From JBBRMW01 sp965246845 (lineage in GTDB: Bacteria > Chloroflexota > Anaerolineae > Aggregatilineales > UBA2796): a stretch of 64,000 bases of DNA. Position 1 is the stretch's first letter, and each line of letters opens with the position of its first letter. Both the position numbers and the translations under genes were made by a program. The notes beneath the pieces were generated by a model. That model did not search any database and had not been told where the DNA came from. It saw only the letters and a program-made list of their open reading frames with translations. Location: NCBI GenBank assembly GCA_965246845.1, contig CBDFFR010000003.1, forward strand, positions 248,001 through 312,000, in the 5' to 3' direction. This document shows, piece after piece, positions 51,272 to 60,439 of this stretch.

Positions 51272-52526
51272 TGTTCCGCGCTCCGTTCTCCCACGCCTGT
51301 GGGAGACGCCTGCTATTCGGGTTCCCGTTTTGGTGTTCCTCGCGCTGCGACTCCTGACCGGAGTTGCGGCGCTGATCATGGTCACGAACGCGCCGATGGG
51401 CAAGCCGAATATGCTTTGGTACGACCCGGTCAGCGGCGCAGGCAATCCGGGCGGTGAAACCTATGAAGTCTCGCTACCGGACAACTCTCCACTGGCCGAA
51501 CTCGTAAGCCCCTGGCGGCGTTACGATACCGTCTGGTACGCCAACCTCGCGATCAAAGGCTACCGCGCCAATCTGGGCATTGTGTTCCCGCCGCTGTACC
51601 CGGTGCTGATCCACTTCGCTGCGCCGCTGCTCGGCAACAGCATCATCCTCGCGGCGGTGCTGATCAGCAATATCTTTTGCCTGATCGCGTTCATGCTGCT
51701 GTTTCAGATCATCCAGCGCGAATTCAATGATGATGCGCTCGCGACCCGCACGCTAATTCTGATCGCGGCTTTTCCAACTGCGTTTTACCTGATGGCGGGC
51801 TACACCGAACCGCTCTTTCTGGCGTTTTCGCTCGGCGCGCTGCTTGCGGCGTTTGATCGGCGCTGGTGGATGGCGGGCGCGCTGTCTTTTTTCGCAGCGC
51901 TGACGCGCTTGCAGGGGCTGGTCCTGTGTTTGCCGCTGGGCTGGGTCGCCTATGTGCAAACGCGCGATTACCTCACGCGCTACCGTAGCGACCATGACCG
52001 GGGCGCATTGTTGCGCAGCCTTGCGGCGCGTCTGCCCGCCGCACTCGGCGCGGGTGCGGGTACGCTGGTCTACATGGGCTATCTCGCGATCAACAACTTC
52101 GGCAGCCTCGAAGCCGCCTACAATTGGGGCTGGAAGCTGACGACGCGGATGCCCTGGGTCGCGGTGCAAACCTATTTTGATCGGATTGGCGCGGGCATCG
52201 TCCCGGAACACGAGAACAACAACGGGATAGTTTTGGTCGTAATGATCGTGCTTGGCATCCTCGTCACGATCAAATTTCGCCCGGTCTACAGCCTCTATGT
52301 GTGGTCAACGCTGCTCGCCATTCTGCTGCGCTATCACTATGGGGAATTGTTGGAAGGCGCGCAATTCGAGAGCGCCTTTCGCTACGTGCTGCTGCTGTTC
52401 CCATGCTTCATTGCCGCCGCGATGCTGATTAAACGGCGCTGGATGCTGCTCGCCTATGGTCTTGTCGGACTCCAGTGGGGGCTGTATTTGCTCGATCACT
52501 ACACACACTGGATTTGGGTCGCGTGA
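51240..52526 (+). CDS. PIG-V-like mannosyltransferase family membrane protein
   Basis: 428 residues. Start TTG 51240 is supported by GGGGGAG 5 nt upstream. Motif loop RYDTVWYANLAIKGY, then PPLYPVLIH, AFPTAFYLMAGYTEPLFLA and ALTRLQGLVL. Paralogue of the gene at 8157-9395. The 32-nt overlap with the preceding glycosyltransferase suggests the two act in one pathway. Confidence 0.82.
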   Translation: MSARSLVRPLDVPRSVLPRLWETPAIRVPVLVFLALRLLTGVAALIMVTNAPMGKPNMLWYDPVSGAGNPGGETYEVSLPDNSPLAELVSPWRRYDTVWYANLAIKGYRANLGIVFPPLYPVLIHFAAPLLGNSIILAAVLISNIFCLIAFMLLFQIIQREFNDDALATRTLILIAAFPTAFYLMAGYTEPLFLAFSLGALLAAFDRRWWMAGALSFFAALTRLQGLVLCLPLGWVAYVQTRDYLTRYRSDHDRGALLRSLAARLPAALGAGAGTLVYMGYLAINNFGSLEAAYNWGWKLTTRMPWVAVQTYFDRIGAGIVPEHENNNGIVLVVMIVLGILVTIKFRPVYSLYVWSTLLAILLRYHYGELLEGAQFESAFRYVLLLFPCFIAAAMLIKRRWMLLAYGLVGLQWGLYLLDHYTHWIWVA

Positions 52527-52573
52527 GCGCACGCGCAATTAAATAGAACGTAGCTGTCCTAACGTCCGTATCG

Positions 52574-53827
52574 CTACTTCGTGAGCGGCATACTGATCGT
52601 AATCAACGCGCCCCGGTTCTTGCCTTCGCTCTCTGCCCAGATACGCCCACCGTGCGCCTCGACGATGCCTTTGGCAATGCCGAGTCCGAGTCCGAGGCCA
52701 TTATGCTGGCGCGTCATATGGTCTTCAGCCTGATAAAAATACTCGAAAACGCGGTCGATTTGGTCCAATTCAATGCCAATGCCCGTGTCGCGCACGCGCA
52801 GCCAGACTTCCCCGCCGTGCTGTTCCGTGTAGAGGTATATCTTGCCACCGTGCGGCGTGAACTTCACGGCGTTGTTCAGGATGTTGCCGAGCGCCATCTC
52901 AATGCGAAGCGCATCTAGCGTGACCACCTCCGACAGCCCTGGATAGGCGACCTCGATGTATTGTTCCTTCGCCTGCGCCATCGGTTCGGCCTGCTTCTGC
53001 GCAGCCTCCAGAACGGAAACGAGCGAGACTGTTTCCAGCACCAATTCGGCCTGCCCTAGCTGCAAATGGTTGATACTGGTCAGGTTTTCGATAATATCCG
53101 CCAGGTGTTGCGCGCTATCCAGGACTTTTTTGACGTGATCGCTGGCTTCGCCTTCGGCCTCTTCCTGCAAGAAGCCCGCATAACCGATCACGATGTTCAA
53201 CGGCGTGCGCAGTTCGTGAGAAGCAATTGCGATGAAATCACTTTTTAGTTTATCGACTTCTTTTAATTTTTCGTTGAGTCTGCGCAGACTTTCAGCCTGC
53301 TCCGCGTTGTTGATCGCGACTGCCGCCATCGACGCAAGAATTTCAAGGAAGTTCTGGTCGGCTTTTGTCCAATCCGGTCCGATTCGGTTGACGACTTCCA
53401 GCACGCCGACGATCTCATCGTGGATACGCATTGGCACCCCCATCAGCGAGCGCGTCACGAACTCGATTTCGCGGTCCACCTCGCGATGAATTCGCGGGTC
53501 GTTTGTTGCATCGGGAATGATAATCGGGACGCCGCCCTGCACAATCTCGCCCGCAATGCTGCCCGTCGTCGGGACGAGGATGCGGTTCAGCGCCGACGCA
53601 TGTTCGGTGTTGCTGGCAATGAAATACAGTTCGTTGGTGCGCGGGTCAAGCAACAAAATCGAGGCCGAATCCGAATGCGTGATTTCGGAGGCGACCTCCA
53701 TAATGTATTTGAGCAACGTTTCCAAATCGAAGTTTGAGTTCAGGACCAGACTCACATCGAGCAGGCGCTTGAGAATTTCATTTTCGAGGTGCGGGTCGGT
53801 TCCGGGTGCGATGTTCAGGCTGGTCAT
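52574..53827 (-). CDS. Soluble GAF-domain histidine kinase
   Basis: 417 residues, no membrane helix. GAF domain at about 20-175 (LLKYIMEVASEITHSDSASI, MGVPMRIHDEIVGVLEVVN), a short coiled coil (LRRLNEKLKEVDKL), HisKA with His-204 in IASHELRTPLN, and HATPase_c (GNILNNAVKFTPHG, DTGIGIELDQ, GLGLGLGIAKG). Cytosolic sensor; no regulator next to it. Confidence 0.92.
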   Translation of the reverse strand: MTSLNIAPGTDPHLENEILKRLLDVSLVLNSNFDLETLLKYIMEVASEITHSDSASILLLDPRTNELYFIASNTEHASALNRILVPTTGSIAGEIVQGGVPIIIPDATNDPRIHREVDREIEFVTRSLMGVPMRIHDEIVGVLEVVNRIGPDWTKADQNFLEILASMAAVAINNAEQAESLRRLNEKLKEVDKLKSDFIAIASHELRTPLNIVIGYAGFLQEEAEGEASDHVKKVLDSAQHLADIIENLTSINHLQLGQAELVLETVSLVSVLEAAQKQAEPMAQAKEQYIEVAYPGLSEVVTLDALRIEMALGNILNNAVKFTPHGGKIYLYTEQHGGEVWLRVRDTGIGIELDQIDRVFEYFYQAEDHMTRQHNGLGLGLGIAKGIVEAHGGRIWAESEGKNRGALITISMPLTK

Positions 53828-53978
53828 GGGGTCTCGATGCGTTAATCAGCGGCTTCGTGGGATTATAGACGACTGCGGTGCGGTCTACAACAGACGCGCC
53901 TTAACATTCGCGCTAAGGCAATCGCAAAGTTGGGGGGCGCTTTTCGGAGGTAAGCTGCGTCCTGACTTTGCCGGATGT

Positions 53979-54095
53979 TACGCAGATGTTTTCCCCCCAC
54001 CCATAATCTCTCCCCCACAAGGAGGGACTTCCAGAGGGCGGACTCCCCTTCGCTCGCTCTGGGGGAAGGGGTCGGGGGATGGGGGTAACTGCGTA
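53979..54095. repeat. MITE-like element with pyrimidine/purine mirror core
   Basis: Ends TACGCAG (53979-53985) and CTGCGTA (54089-54095). The core CCCCCCACCC...CTCCCCCACAAGGAGGGA...GGGGGAAGGGGTCGGGGG is of the CCCTCCCC-type dispersed repeats common in Chloroflexi and cyanobacteria. No coding content. The rest of 53828-54203 holds nothing I can identify. Confidence 0.65.
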
Positions 54096-54203
54096 GCGTC
54101 TGTTTGCATTCGCCCGCGTCATTCCCTCCCGGCTACGTAACCTCTACCCCGTATGGTACAATCCGGCGTCACACTGCCCTGTTTATACCCTGTGGAGCCG
54201 CCC

Positions 54204-55043
54204 GTGAATTCCCCCGACTATGCCGCCGCCGCGCGTTTCATTGAACAGCACACACAGCTTCGCCCGCAGATCGCGCTCGTCCTCGGCTCTGGCATGGGCG
54301 ACTTCGCGGAGCGCATTCAGGACGCGGAAATCATCGAGACCGCGCAGATTCCCGGCTGGCCGCGCTCCACCGTCGAAGGGCATAAAGGCCGCCTCGTGAT
54401 TGGACAGTTGGGCGGCAAAACCGTACTCGTGCAGCAGGGACGCATCCATTTTTACGAAGGCTACACGCCGCAGCAGGTCGTCTTCCCGGTGCGCGCGATG
54501 CACCACTTCGGCATTAAAACGCTCATCCTGACCAACGCGGCGGGCGGCATCAACCCGGCCTTCGCGACGGGCGTGCTGATGCTCATGCAGGACCACATCA
54601 GCTTCCCCGGCCTCTCCGGGCATAATCCGCTGATGGGTCCCAACGACGCGACCTTCGGACCGCGTTTCCCTGACATGACGACCATCTACGACGCCGAACT
54701 CCGCGCCCTCGCGAAGCGCACCGCCGCCGAGCAGAACGTCACCCTGCACGAGGGCGTCTATGCCTGCGTCTCCGGTCCGTCCTACGAGACGCCCGCCGAA
54801 ATTCGGATGCTGCGCGTCATTGGCGCGGATGCCGTTGGCATGTCCACCGCGCCCGAAGCGACCGCCGCGCGCCACGCCGGGATGCGTGTCATGGGCATTT
54901 CCGGCATTTCCAATATGGCGCACGACAGCAACGATCCATCGCGTAAAGTCTCGCACGAGGACGTCCTGAATATCAGCACCAACATCCTCAACCCGATGCT
55001 CAACCGTCTGCTGACCGCTTTCGTGAGCGCATTGGCCGAATAG
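54204..55043 (+). CDS. Purine nucleoside phosphorylase (PNP, trimeric type)
   Basis: 279 residues. Splits inosine/guanosine with phosphate. Markers: IALVLGSGMGDFAERI, GHKGRLVIGQLGGKTVLVQQG, GRIHFYEGYTPQQVVFPVR, LILTNAAGGIN and VCVSGPSYETPAEIRM-like block (YACVSGPSYETPAEI). GTG 54204 is chosen for the GGAG 8 nt upstream; an ATG at 54153 gives an unlikely 17-residue extension. Confidence 0.93.
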   Translation: MNSPDYAAAARFIEQHTQLRPQIALVLGSGMGDFAERIQDAEIIETAQIPGWPRSTVEGHKGRLVIGQLGGKTVLVQQGRIHFYEGYTPQQVVFPVRAMHHFGIKTLILTNAAGGINPAFATGVLMLMQDHISFPGLSGHNPLMGPNDATFGPRFPDMTTIYDAELRALAKRTAAEQNVTLHEGVYACVSGPSYETPAEIRMLRVIGADAVGMSTAPEATAARHAGMRVMGISGISNMAHDSNDPSRKVSHEDVLNISTNILNPMLNRLLTAFVSALAE

Positions 55044-55050
55044 CAAGCAG

Positions 55051-55905
55051 ATGAACCAGATTGTCTTTCTCATTGAAAATCTGGCGACAGGATTCTACCT
55101 TTTCGGGGCGCTGATCATCCTCGTCAACCTGCGCGGCTGGATGCTCTCGCGCCGCGATCTGGGCCTCGCGGAATTTGCGCTTGAACGCGACCTCGCCCGC
55201 CGCAAACAGGCACGCTCGATCACATCGTCGCTTCTCGCCATCGAGTTCGTCCTCGCCGTGTTCGCGACCTCGCGTGTCGTCGCCCCGACTGTCCGCGCGG
55301 ATTTGGTCGGTGGGCCGGCGGGTCCCGGTGGACCGGAAGTCGTCGTCTTTCAGACTCTTGCGCCCAATCAGGCCACGCTCGTCAACGCACAAGGCACGCC
55401 GATTGATCGCTCGCAACTGGACGCGCCCTTCCAGACGCTCACCGCCAAACCACCCGGTGACAGCGTGGGCGTGATCGCGACCGCGACTCTCGCCCCGACG
55501 CCGCCCGGCACGATCATCCCTGGTGCGCCCGCGCCTGTCGGCTGTGATGCGCAGTCCGGCGCAACGCTGGAAATTCCCGCGAATGGGCAGGTACTATACG
55601 AAGCGATGACGGTGCGCGGCGTCGCTACTGTGCAGAACTTCGCGCGCTATAAATTCGAGATCAGCGGACCCAGTACGGGTGGCAACTTCGCGCCCTACGG
55701 TGGCGACAAAACGCAGCCTGTCCGCGACGTTGGTGTGCTTGGGCAAATCTCGTTGCTGCCCTTCGATACCGGGGAGTATCAATTCAAATTGGCCGTCTTC
55801 GATGCGAACGATCAACTCCGCGCAAGCTGCACCGTCACCATCTACCTGCGCCGCCACCCGCCCACGCCGACGCCGATCACGCCAACCCCGACGCCCATCC
55901 GCTAA
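55051..55905 (+). CDS. Membrane protein with Pro/Thr tail, unknown function
   Basis: 284 residues. Helices at about 8-28 and 57-77, a Pro/Gly/Thr-rich linker, then a domain from about 165 (CDAQSGATLEIPANGQVLYE to LRASCTVTIYLRR) with two cysteines that may pair, of beta-rich appearance. The tail is PTPTPITPTPTP. Its stop is 16 nt before murJ, and it follows PNP by 8 nt. No known family recognised. Confidence 0.65.
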   Translation: MNQIVFLIENLATGFYLFGALIILVNLRGWMLSRRDLGLAEFALERDLARRKQARSITSSLLAIEFVLAVFATSRVVAPTVRADLVGGPAGPGGPEVVVFQTLAPNQATLVNAQGTPIDRSQLDAPFQTLTAKPPGDSVGVIATATLAPTPPGTIIPGAPAPVGCDAQSGATLEIPANGQVLYEAMTVRGVATVQNFARYKFEISGPSTGGNFAPYGGDKTQPVRDVGVLGQISLLPFDTGEYQFKLAVFDANDQLRASCTVTIYLRRHPPTPTPITPTPTPIR

Positions 55906-55920
55906 CGCAGAAAGCACAGC

Positions 55921-57507
55921 ATGACCGAACCGACCGCCGCGCCGAAGACGATCCTGAGCGCCGCACAAATCGCGCGCGTAGCGACTGTACTGATGGGGTC
56001 GTTCATCCTGACGGCGCTGCTCGGCGTGGTACGCAGTTCGATCATCGGCTCGCGCTTCGGCCTCGGTTCGGATGCGGATGCGTTCTACGCTGGCAACCGC
56101 GTCGCGGAGACGCTTTTCAGCCTTGTATCGGGCGGTGCGCTGGGTTCGGCGTTCATCCCCGTCTTTTCGCGCTTTCTGGGGCTGGAAGACCGCACGGAGG
56201 CGTGGCGGCTGGCGAGCGCAACCCTGACGTGGGTGAGCATCGTCGCGGGCGTGCTATCACTGCTCGCTTGGCTATTCGCGCCGCAGGTCGTGCAATACAT
56301 TCTCAGACCCGCCGCGAACGAAGCACAGCAAGCGCTCACTGTACAGCTTTTGCGGATCATGCTGCTGACCGTCCTCATCTTCTGCGTGAGCGGCCTGTGC
56401 ATGGCAATCCTGAACGCGCACCAGCGTTTTTTCGCGGCGTCACTCACGGCGGGGGTATACAACCTCGGCCTGATTTTCGGCGCGGTGGTCCTTTCCAGCT
56501 TTTTGGGTATCTACGGGTTGGCATGGGGCGCGGTGATCGGCGCGTGCCTGCACCTCGCCGTACAAATCCCGACGCTGCGCAAGATCAACTTTACGTTTAC
56601 GGCTCGCCTCGCGGATACTCCCGGCCTCGGTGAAGTTTTGCGGCTGATGCTTCCGCGCGTGATCGGCCTGGCCGCCTTCCAGATGAATTTTTGGGTGAAT
56701 GCCGCACTCACCAGCGACAGCCCCGGCAGCCTGACCGCGCTCACGACCGCGTTTGCGCTGGTCTTCACCGTCCTCGGCGTAATCGGGCAGAGCGTCGGCA
56801 CGGCCATTTTCCCGACTCTCTCCGCGCTGCATAATCAGGGTGAGACGGATAAATTCCGTGAGGTGTTGGCGAACGCGATGCGCGGTGTGTTGTTCATGGC
56901 GATCCCGGCGACCGTCGGCTTGATTTTGCTCGCGGAGCCGTTCGTTGAAGTGCTGTTCGGGCGTGCGAACTGGACGCATAAGGATACGGTTGGGGTCGCA
57001 TGGGCGCTCGGATTTTACGCGGTCGGGCTGGCCGGGTTTGCCTTGCAAGAGGTCCTAGCGCGGGCATTTTACGCGCGCCGCGACACATGGACGCCCGTAC
57101 TAGTCGCGGCCTTCGGACTGGTCCTCAACGTGATACTAAGTCTGGTTCTGCGGCAGGTCATCATCGGGCGCGACCCGGCGCAGGGTGCGTTCGGCGGCCT
57201 CGCGCTTGCCAACGCGCTGACCACGCTGGTCGAGAGCGCGATTTTGTGGATATTGTTGCGCCGCGCACTCGGCAATATGCACGACCGCGCGGTGTTACTC
57301 GCGGCGGCGCGTGCGCTGATTGCTGCCGCTGCAATGGGCGTGCTGGTTTATCTGGTCAGCAGGGTAGCGAGCGGACTTCCCGCATTCCCGCGCCTGATCA
57401 CGGCGGCGGCGCTTGGTGCGGGCGCGTTCGAGGTAGTGGCCTTCGCGCTCGGCTTGCCGGAAGCGCGCACGATCCCGTTAGCGTTTCTACGCCGCTTGCG
57501 GCGCTGA
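55921..57507 (+). CDS. murJ: Lipid II flippase MurJ/MviN
   Basis: 528 residues with about 14 helices of the MOP superfamily. Blocks GVVRSSIIGSRFGLGSDADAF, RVAETLFSLVSGGALGSAFI, AILNAHQRFF and LGFYAVGLAGFALQEVLARAFYARRDTWTP. Flips lipid II for peptidoglycan. Confidence 0.93.
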   Translation: MTEPTAAPKTILSAAQIARVATVLMGSFILTALLGVVRSSIIGSRFGLGSDADAFYAGNRVAETLFSLVSGGALGSAFIPVFSRFLGLEDRTEAWRLASATLTWVSIVAGVLSLLAWLFAPQVVQYILRPAANEAQQALTVQLLRIMLLTVLIFCVSGLCMAILNAHQRFFAASLTAGVYNLGLIFGAVVLSSFLGIYGLAWGAVIGACLHLAVQIPTLRKINFTFTARLADTPGLGEVLRLMLPRVIGLAAFQMNFWVNAALTSDSPGSLTALTTAFALVFTVLGVIGQSVGTAIFPTLSALHNQGETDKFREVLANAMRGVLFMAIPATVGLILLAEPFVEVLFGRANWTHKDTVGVAWALGFYAVGLAGFALQEVLARAFYARRDTWTPVLVAAFGLVLNVILSLVLRQVIIGRDPAQGAFGGLALANALTTLVESAILWILLRRALGNMHDRAVLLAAARALIAAAAMGVLVYLVSRVASGLPAFPRLITAAALGAGAFEVVAFALGLPEARTIPLAFLRRLRR

Positions 57508-57522
57508 CGCCAATTAAGCTAT

Positions 57523-57909
57523 CTATTCCATCGCCGCAAACAGATCGACCCAATTCCCGTCGGGGTCCACGACGACCGCGTAGCGCTGTCCCCAGAACGC
57601 ATCCCAGGGCGCGGTATGGCTCTCGAAGCCGCTCCCGACGACCTGTGCATGTAGTGCATCGACTTCGGCGGGGTTGTCGCACTTGAAGGCCAATGTCAGG
57701 CGATGGCTATGACCTTCTGTCCAATCCGGGTACAAGCTCTTGATCAGTGCTTCCGTATCCCATGCGAGCCGGAAGCCGCCCGCGAGGATTAATTCGACGT
57801 GCGGTTCAACATCCGCATCCGTCGGCAGTTCCAGACCAAGCAGGCGGTAGAACTTCAACGAGGCGGCCATATCGTGTACGGTCATCGCGACTAAATCCGG
57901 GTGTGCCAT
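57523..57909 (-). CDS. VOC/glyoxalase-fold protein
   Basis: 128 residues. Two beta-alpha-beta-beta-beta repeats: LVAMTVHDMAASLKFYRLLG with LILAGGFRLAWD, then LTLAFKCDNPAEVDALHAQV and QRYAVVVDPDGNWVDLFA. ATG 57909 has GGAG 7 nt upstream. Metal-binding oxygenase, isomerase or resistance roles are all possible in this superfamily. Confidence 0.85.
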   Translation of the reverse strand: MAHPDLVAMTVHDMAASLKFYRLLGLELPTDADVEPHVELILAGGFRLAWDTEALIKSLYPDWTEGHSHRLTLAFKCDNPAEVDALHAQVVGSGFESHTAPWDAFWGQRYAVVVDPDGNWVDLFAAME

Positions 57910-57973
57910 TTTTGCGCTCCAATGGGTAAATCCACACCGCACAAGCATAGCACAGATATTCTAAATTTGCTGG

Positions 57974-58828
57974 CTATTTCGTGTTGCCGCCGCCATTTCC
58001 ATACAGTGGTGTAGCAGTCACTGGCTGCTCCACGCCGAAGCTGTGGTCCGCATCCGGGAAAGTCCCATCCTGCACTTCCGCAATGTATTGCCGGACAGCC
58101 GCGCCTATCTGCTCGCTGAGGTGCGCGTATTGCTTCGCATGTTTCGGCAGGAAACCATCGATCAGCCCTAACATATCGTGGAAAACCTGCACCTGCCCAT
58201 CACAGCCGGGACCCGCGCCAATCCCAATCGTCGGGATTTTGACATGCTCCGTGATGCGCGCTCCGAGCGGCGCGGGCATTGTTTCCAATAGTAGCGCAAA
58301 CGCTCCGGCCTCTTCAAGCACCAGCGCATCGTTGAAAATCCGCTCCGCCGATTTCTCATCGCGCCCCTGCATCCGAAAGCCGCCGAGCGCGTTTACACTC
58401 TGCGGCGTCAGCCCAATATGCCCCATCACCGGGATTCCGATCCGTGTCAGCCGCGCGACCGTCTCTGCCATGTGTGCGCCGCCTTCCAGCTTGACGCCGT
58501 TCGCGCCGCCTTCCTTCATCATCCGGCCCGCGCTTTCGAGCGCCTCTTCGATGCTGACCTGATAGGACATGAACGGCAGGTCCGCGAGGATGAACGCCTT
58601 CTGGGTCCCGCGCACGACCATCCGCGTATGATAAATCAGTTCATCCAGCGTGACCGGGATCGTGTCACCGTGACCCTGTACCACCATCCCGACCGAATCC
58701 CCGACGAGGATGATCGGCACGCCCGCCGCTTCCACCAGCCGCGCGCCCGTCGCATCGTAGGCCGTCACCATCGGGATGCGCTGCCCGTGTTTTTTCATCT
58801 TTTGAAGGTCAAGAATGGTCGTTCGCAT
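57974..58828 (-). CDS. panB: 3-methyl-2-oxobutanoate hydroxymethyltransferase
   Basis: 284 residues. First step of pantothenate synthesis: transfers a hydroxymethyl group from methylene-THF to ketoisovalerate giving ketopantoate. VTAYDATGARLVEAAGVPII, GDSVGMVVQGH with Asp-44, VKLEGGAHMAETV, GHIGLTPQSVNALGGFRMQG and GIGAGPGCDGQV are canonical. ATG 58828 gives the usual MRTTILDLQKMK start. Overlaps the upstream DUF2520 gene by 20 nt. Confidence 0.95.
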   Translation of the reverse strand: MRTTILDLQKMKKHGQRIPMVTAYDATGARLVEAAGVPIILVGDSVGMVVQGHGDTIPVTLDELIYHTRMVVRGTQKAFILADLPFMSYQVSIEEALESAGRMMKEGGANGVKLEGGAHMAETVARLTRIGIPVMGHIGLTPQSVNALGGFRMQGRDEKSAERIFNDALVLEEAGAFALLLETMPAPLGARITEHVKIPTIGIGAGPGCDGQVQVFHDMLGLIDGFLPKHAKQYAHLSEQIGAAVRQYIAEVQDGTFPDADHSFGVEQPVTATPLYGNGGGNTK

Positions 58829-59717
58829 GATCCAGAAACTCCTGTAACGCATCCAGTTTCGCGGGTTCGAGTCCGCGCGCCGCCGCGAGGCGCAAAGTGC
58901 GGCGGGCAAGCTGCCGGTAAAGTTCACCAAGTTCGGGGTCCAGCTTCGCAAGCGACTCATATTGGCGCGCGACCGTCCCACCATCACCACGCACCACTGG
59001 ACCATTGATCGCCTTAACAGGTCCAAGCTGCTCAATGCCGTCCAGCGTCGCGCGCGAAATTGCGAGCAGCGCACCTTTCGCGGTTTCCTCATCGACTGCG
59101 TAGCGCGAGAGCAGCGATAAGCCTTCGTTGAAAATCGTGACGAGGTAATTGCTCGCGAAGATCGCGCTGGCATGGTAGCGCGCGCGGTCCGTCCCTGCGC
59201 GCAACCATAGCGGTATGCCATCCAGCGCCGTGATAATGCCATGCAGCCAGCCGCGTAGCGGTTCGCGGTCGGCTTCCAGCCCATAGGTTACGCCCGCGGG
59301 GAGCCGCGCGCCCGCGACGATGTTCATGATCGGGTGCAGCCCACCCGTGAGCGCCCGCGCCTGCCGCGCCGGGAGCAGCGCATCCAGTCCTGTCGCGCCG
59401 GAGGTGTGAATCACCGCTTTGTCGGTAAGGTCGAACGCAGCCAGCGCGCGGGCGGTTTCCGCAATGGCATCATCCGGCGTGGCAATGATGATCAAATCGG
59501 AACGCTTCGCGAGGTCTGCGAGAGTCGCCACCGCGAGGCCGCTGCTTGTACTGGCGAGATGTTCGGCTGCGTCCGGCGTGCGGCTGTAAACCGCGCTCTC
59601 ATACGCGGGCAGCGAGCGGACCAGCGCGCCACCCACGCGACCCGCGCCGATAATACCCAGAAGCGGACGGCGGATAACCCCACCGTCAGGCTTGGGGCGA
59701 CCTGACTGCGTTCCCAT
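58809..59717 (-). CDS. Rossmann/DUF2520 protein, possible ketopantoate reductase
   Basis: 302 residues. N-terminal NAD(P) motif LLGIIGAGRVGGALVRSL, IIIATPDDAIAETAR, IHTSGATGLDALLPAR, GGLHPIMNIV; the C-terminal DUF2520 half includes YHASAIFASNYLVTIFNEG and GPVVRGDGGTVARQ. Proteins of this kind sit beside panB/panC in several bacteria, and the PanG-type ketopantoate reductase of Francisella is, as I recall, of this kind. Coupled to panB by overlap, it could supply the second step in place of PanE. ATG 59717 chosen; the longer frame lacks similarity. Confidence 0.8.
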   Translation of the reverse strand: MGTQSGRPKPDGGVIRRPLLGIIGAGRVGGALVRSLPAYESAVYSRTPDAAEHLASTSSGLAVATLADLAKRSDLIIIATPDDAIAETARALAAFDLTDKAVIHTSGATGLDALLPARQARALTGGLHPIMNIVAGARLPAGVTYGLEADREPLRGWLHGIITALDGIPLWLRAGTDRARYHASAIFASNYLVTIFNEGLSLLSRYAVDEETAKGALLAISRATLDGIEQLGPVKAINGPVVRGDGGTVARQYESLAKLDPELGELYRQLARRTLRLAAARGLEPAKLDALQEFLDHANDHS

Positions 59718-59973
59718 GTGTTCTTTCAAGAAGCCCCAAATGATCTGATTATATGCTGCTGATGCGCGTCCCGCAATCGATCTTACGCGCCCTGCACGAT
59801 GAAGCCGGCCTGTCGCATCCTGACTCCGCAAAGGTTCATCTCAATATAATTGGGGCAAATTCGCAAATGCTGCTCGGCTGTTTGATCGACGCACAACAAG
59901 TTTGCTCACAACAGCAAAGGGATATACACTCTCTCGAACATTTGTCCTAAAAGCATCAAAGAGGAAATTGAGC

Positions 59974-60375
59974 ATGTTCAGCAAAATAAGCGCCGCCGTG
60001 TTGTTTGTAGAAGATTTAGAGACGTGCATGATGTTCTACCGAGATGCACTCGGCCTCCAGGTCGTATTCACGGACGCAGACTCCGTCGCGTTCCGAATGG
60101 ACGATCACGATTTTGCTTTGTTGAGGGTCTCTGCCGCAGTGGAAATGATCAGCACGGAGGCGGTTTTGTCTGAAAAAGGTGTTGGTCATCGCGTGCTCCT
60201 CTGTGCCGATAGCGAGGACATTGATGCAGCGTACAAAATGCTCACAAGTAAGGGTGTCATATTCGTCAAACCTCCTGTAAATCAGCCCTGGGGGTATCGG
60301 ACCGCATATTTTTCTGATCCTGAGGGGAATCTATGGGAGATTCGGCAAAGCGTCGATTCCCCTCAGGAAAAATAG
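59974..60375 (+). CDS. VOC/glyoxalase-fold protein
   Basis: 133 residues. KISAAVLFVEDLETCMMFYR at the start, the usual beginning of glyoxalase/bleomycin-resistance-type proteins; C-terminal TAYFSDPEGNLWEI. GAGGA upstream supports ATG 59974 over the 59902 start. Base use is a little less GC-rich than neighbours. Not closely similar to the VOC gene at 57523. Confidence 0.87.
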   Translation: MFSKISAAVLFVEDLETCMMFYRDALGLQVVFTDADSVAFRMDDHDFALLRVSAAVEMISTEAVLSEKGVGHRVLLCADSEDIDAAYKMLTSKGVIFVKPPVNQPWGYRTAYFSDPEGNLWEIRQSVDSPQEK

Positions 60376-60439
60376 TCAAGCCGTTACGATTGTGCGAGCG
60401 GGGTTGCCAACCCGAAGCGACCCTGGCGCTACATAATAT

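Noticed and set aside
58855..58885. tRNA-like T-arm GCGGGTTCGAGTCCGCGC
   Set aside because: No acceptor, D or anticodon arms fit around it; it lies in frame within the DUF2520 protein gene.
58829..59284. Long N-terminal extension of panB
   Set aside because: It is the antiparallel-free overlap with the DUF2520 gene read in another frame; PanB similarity begins at 58828.
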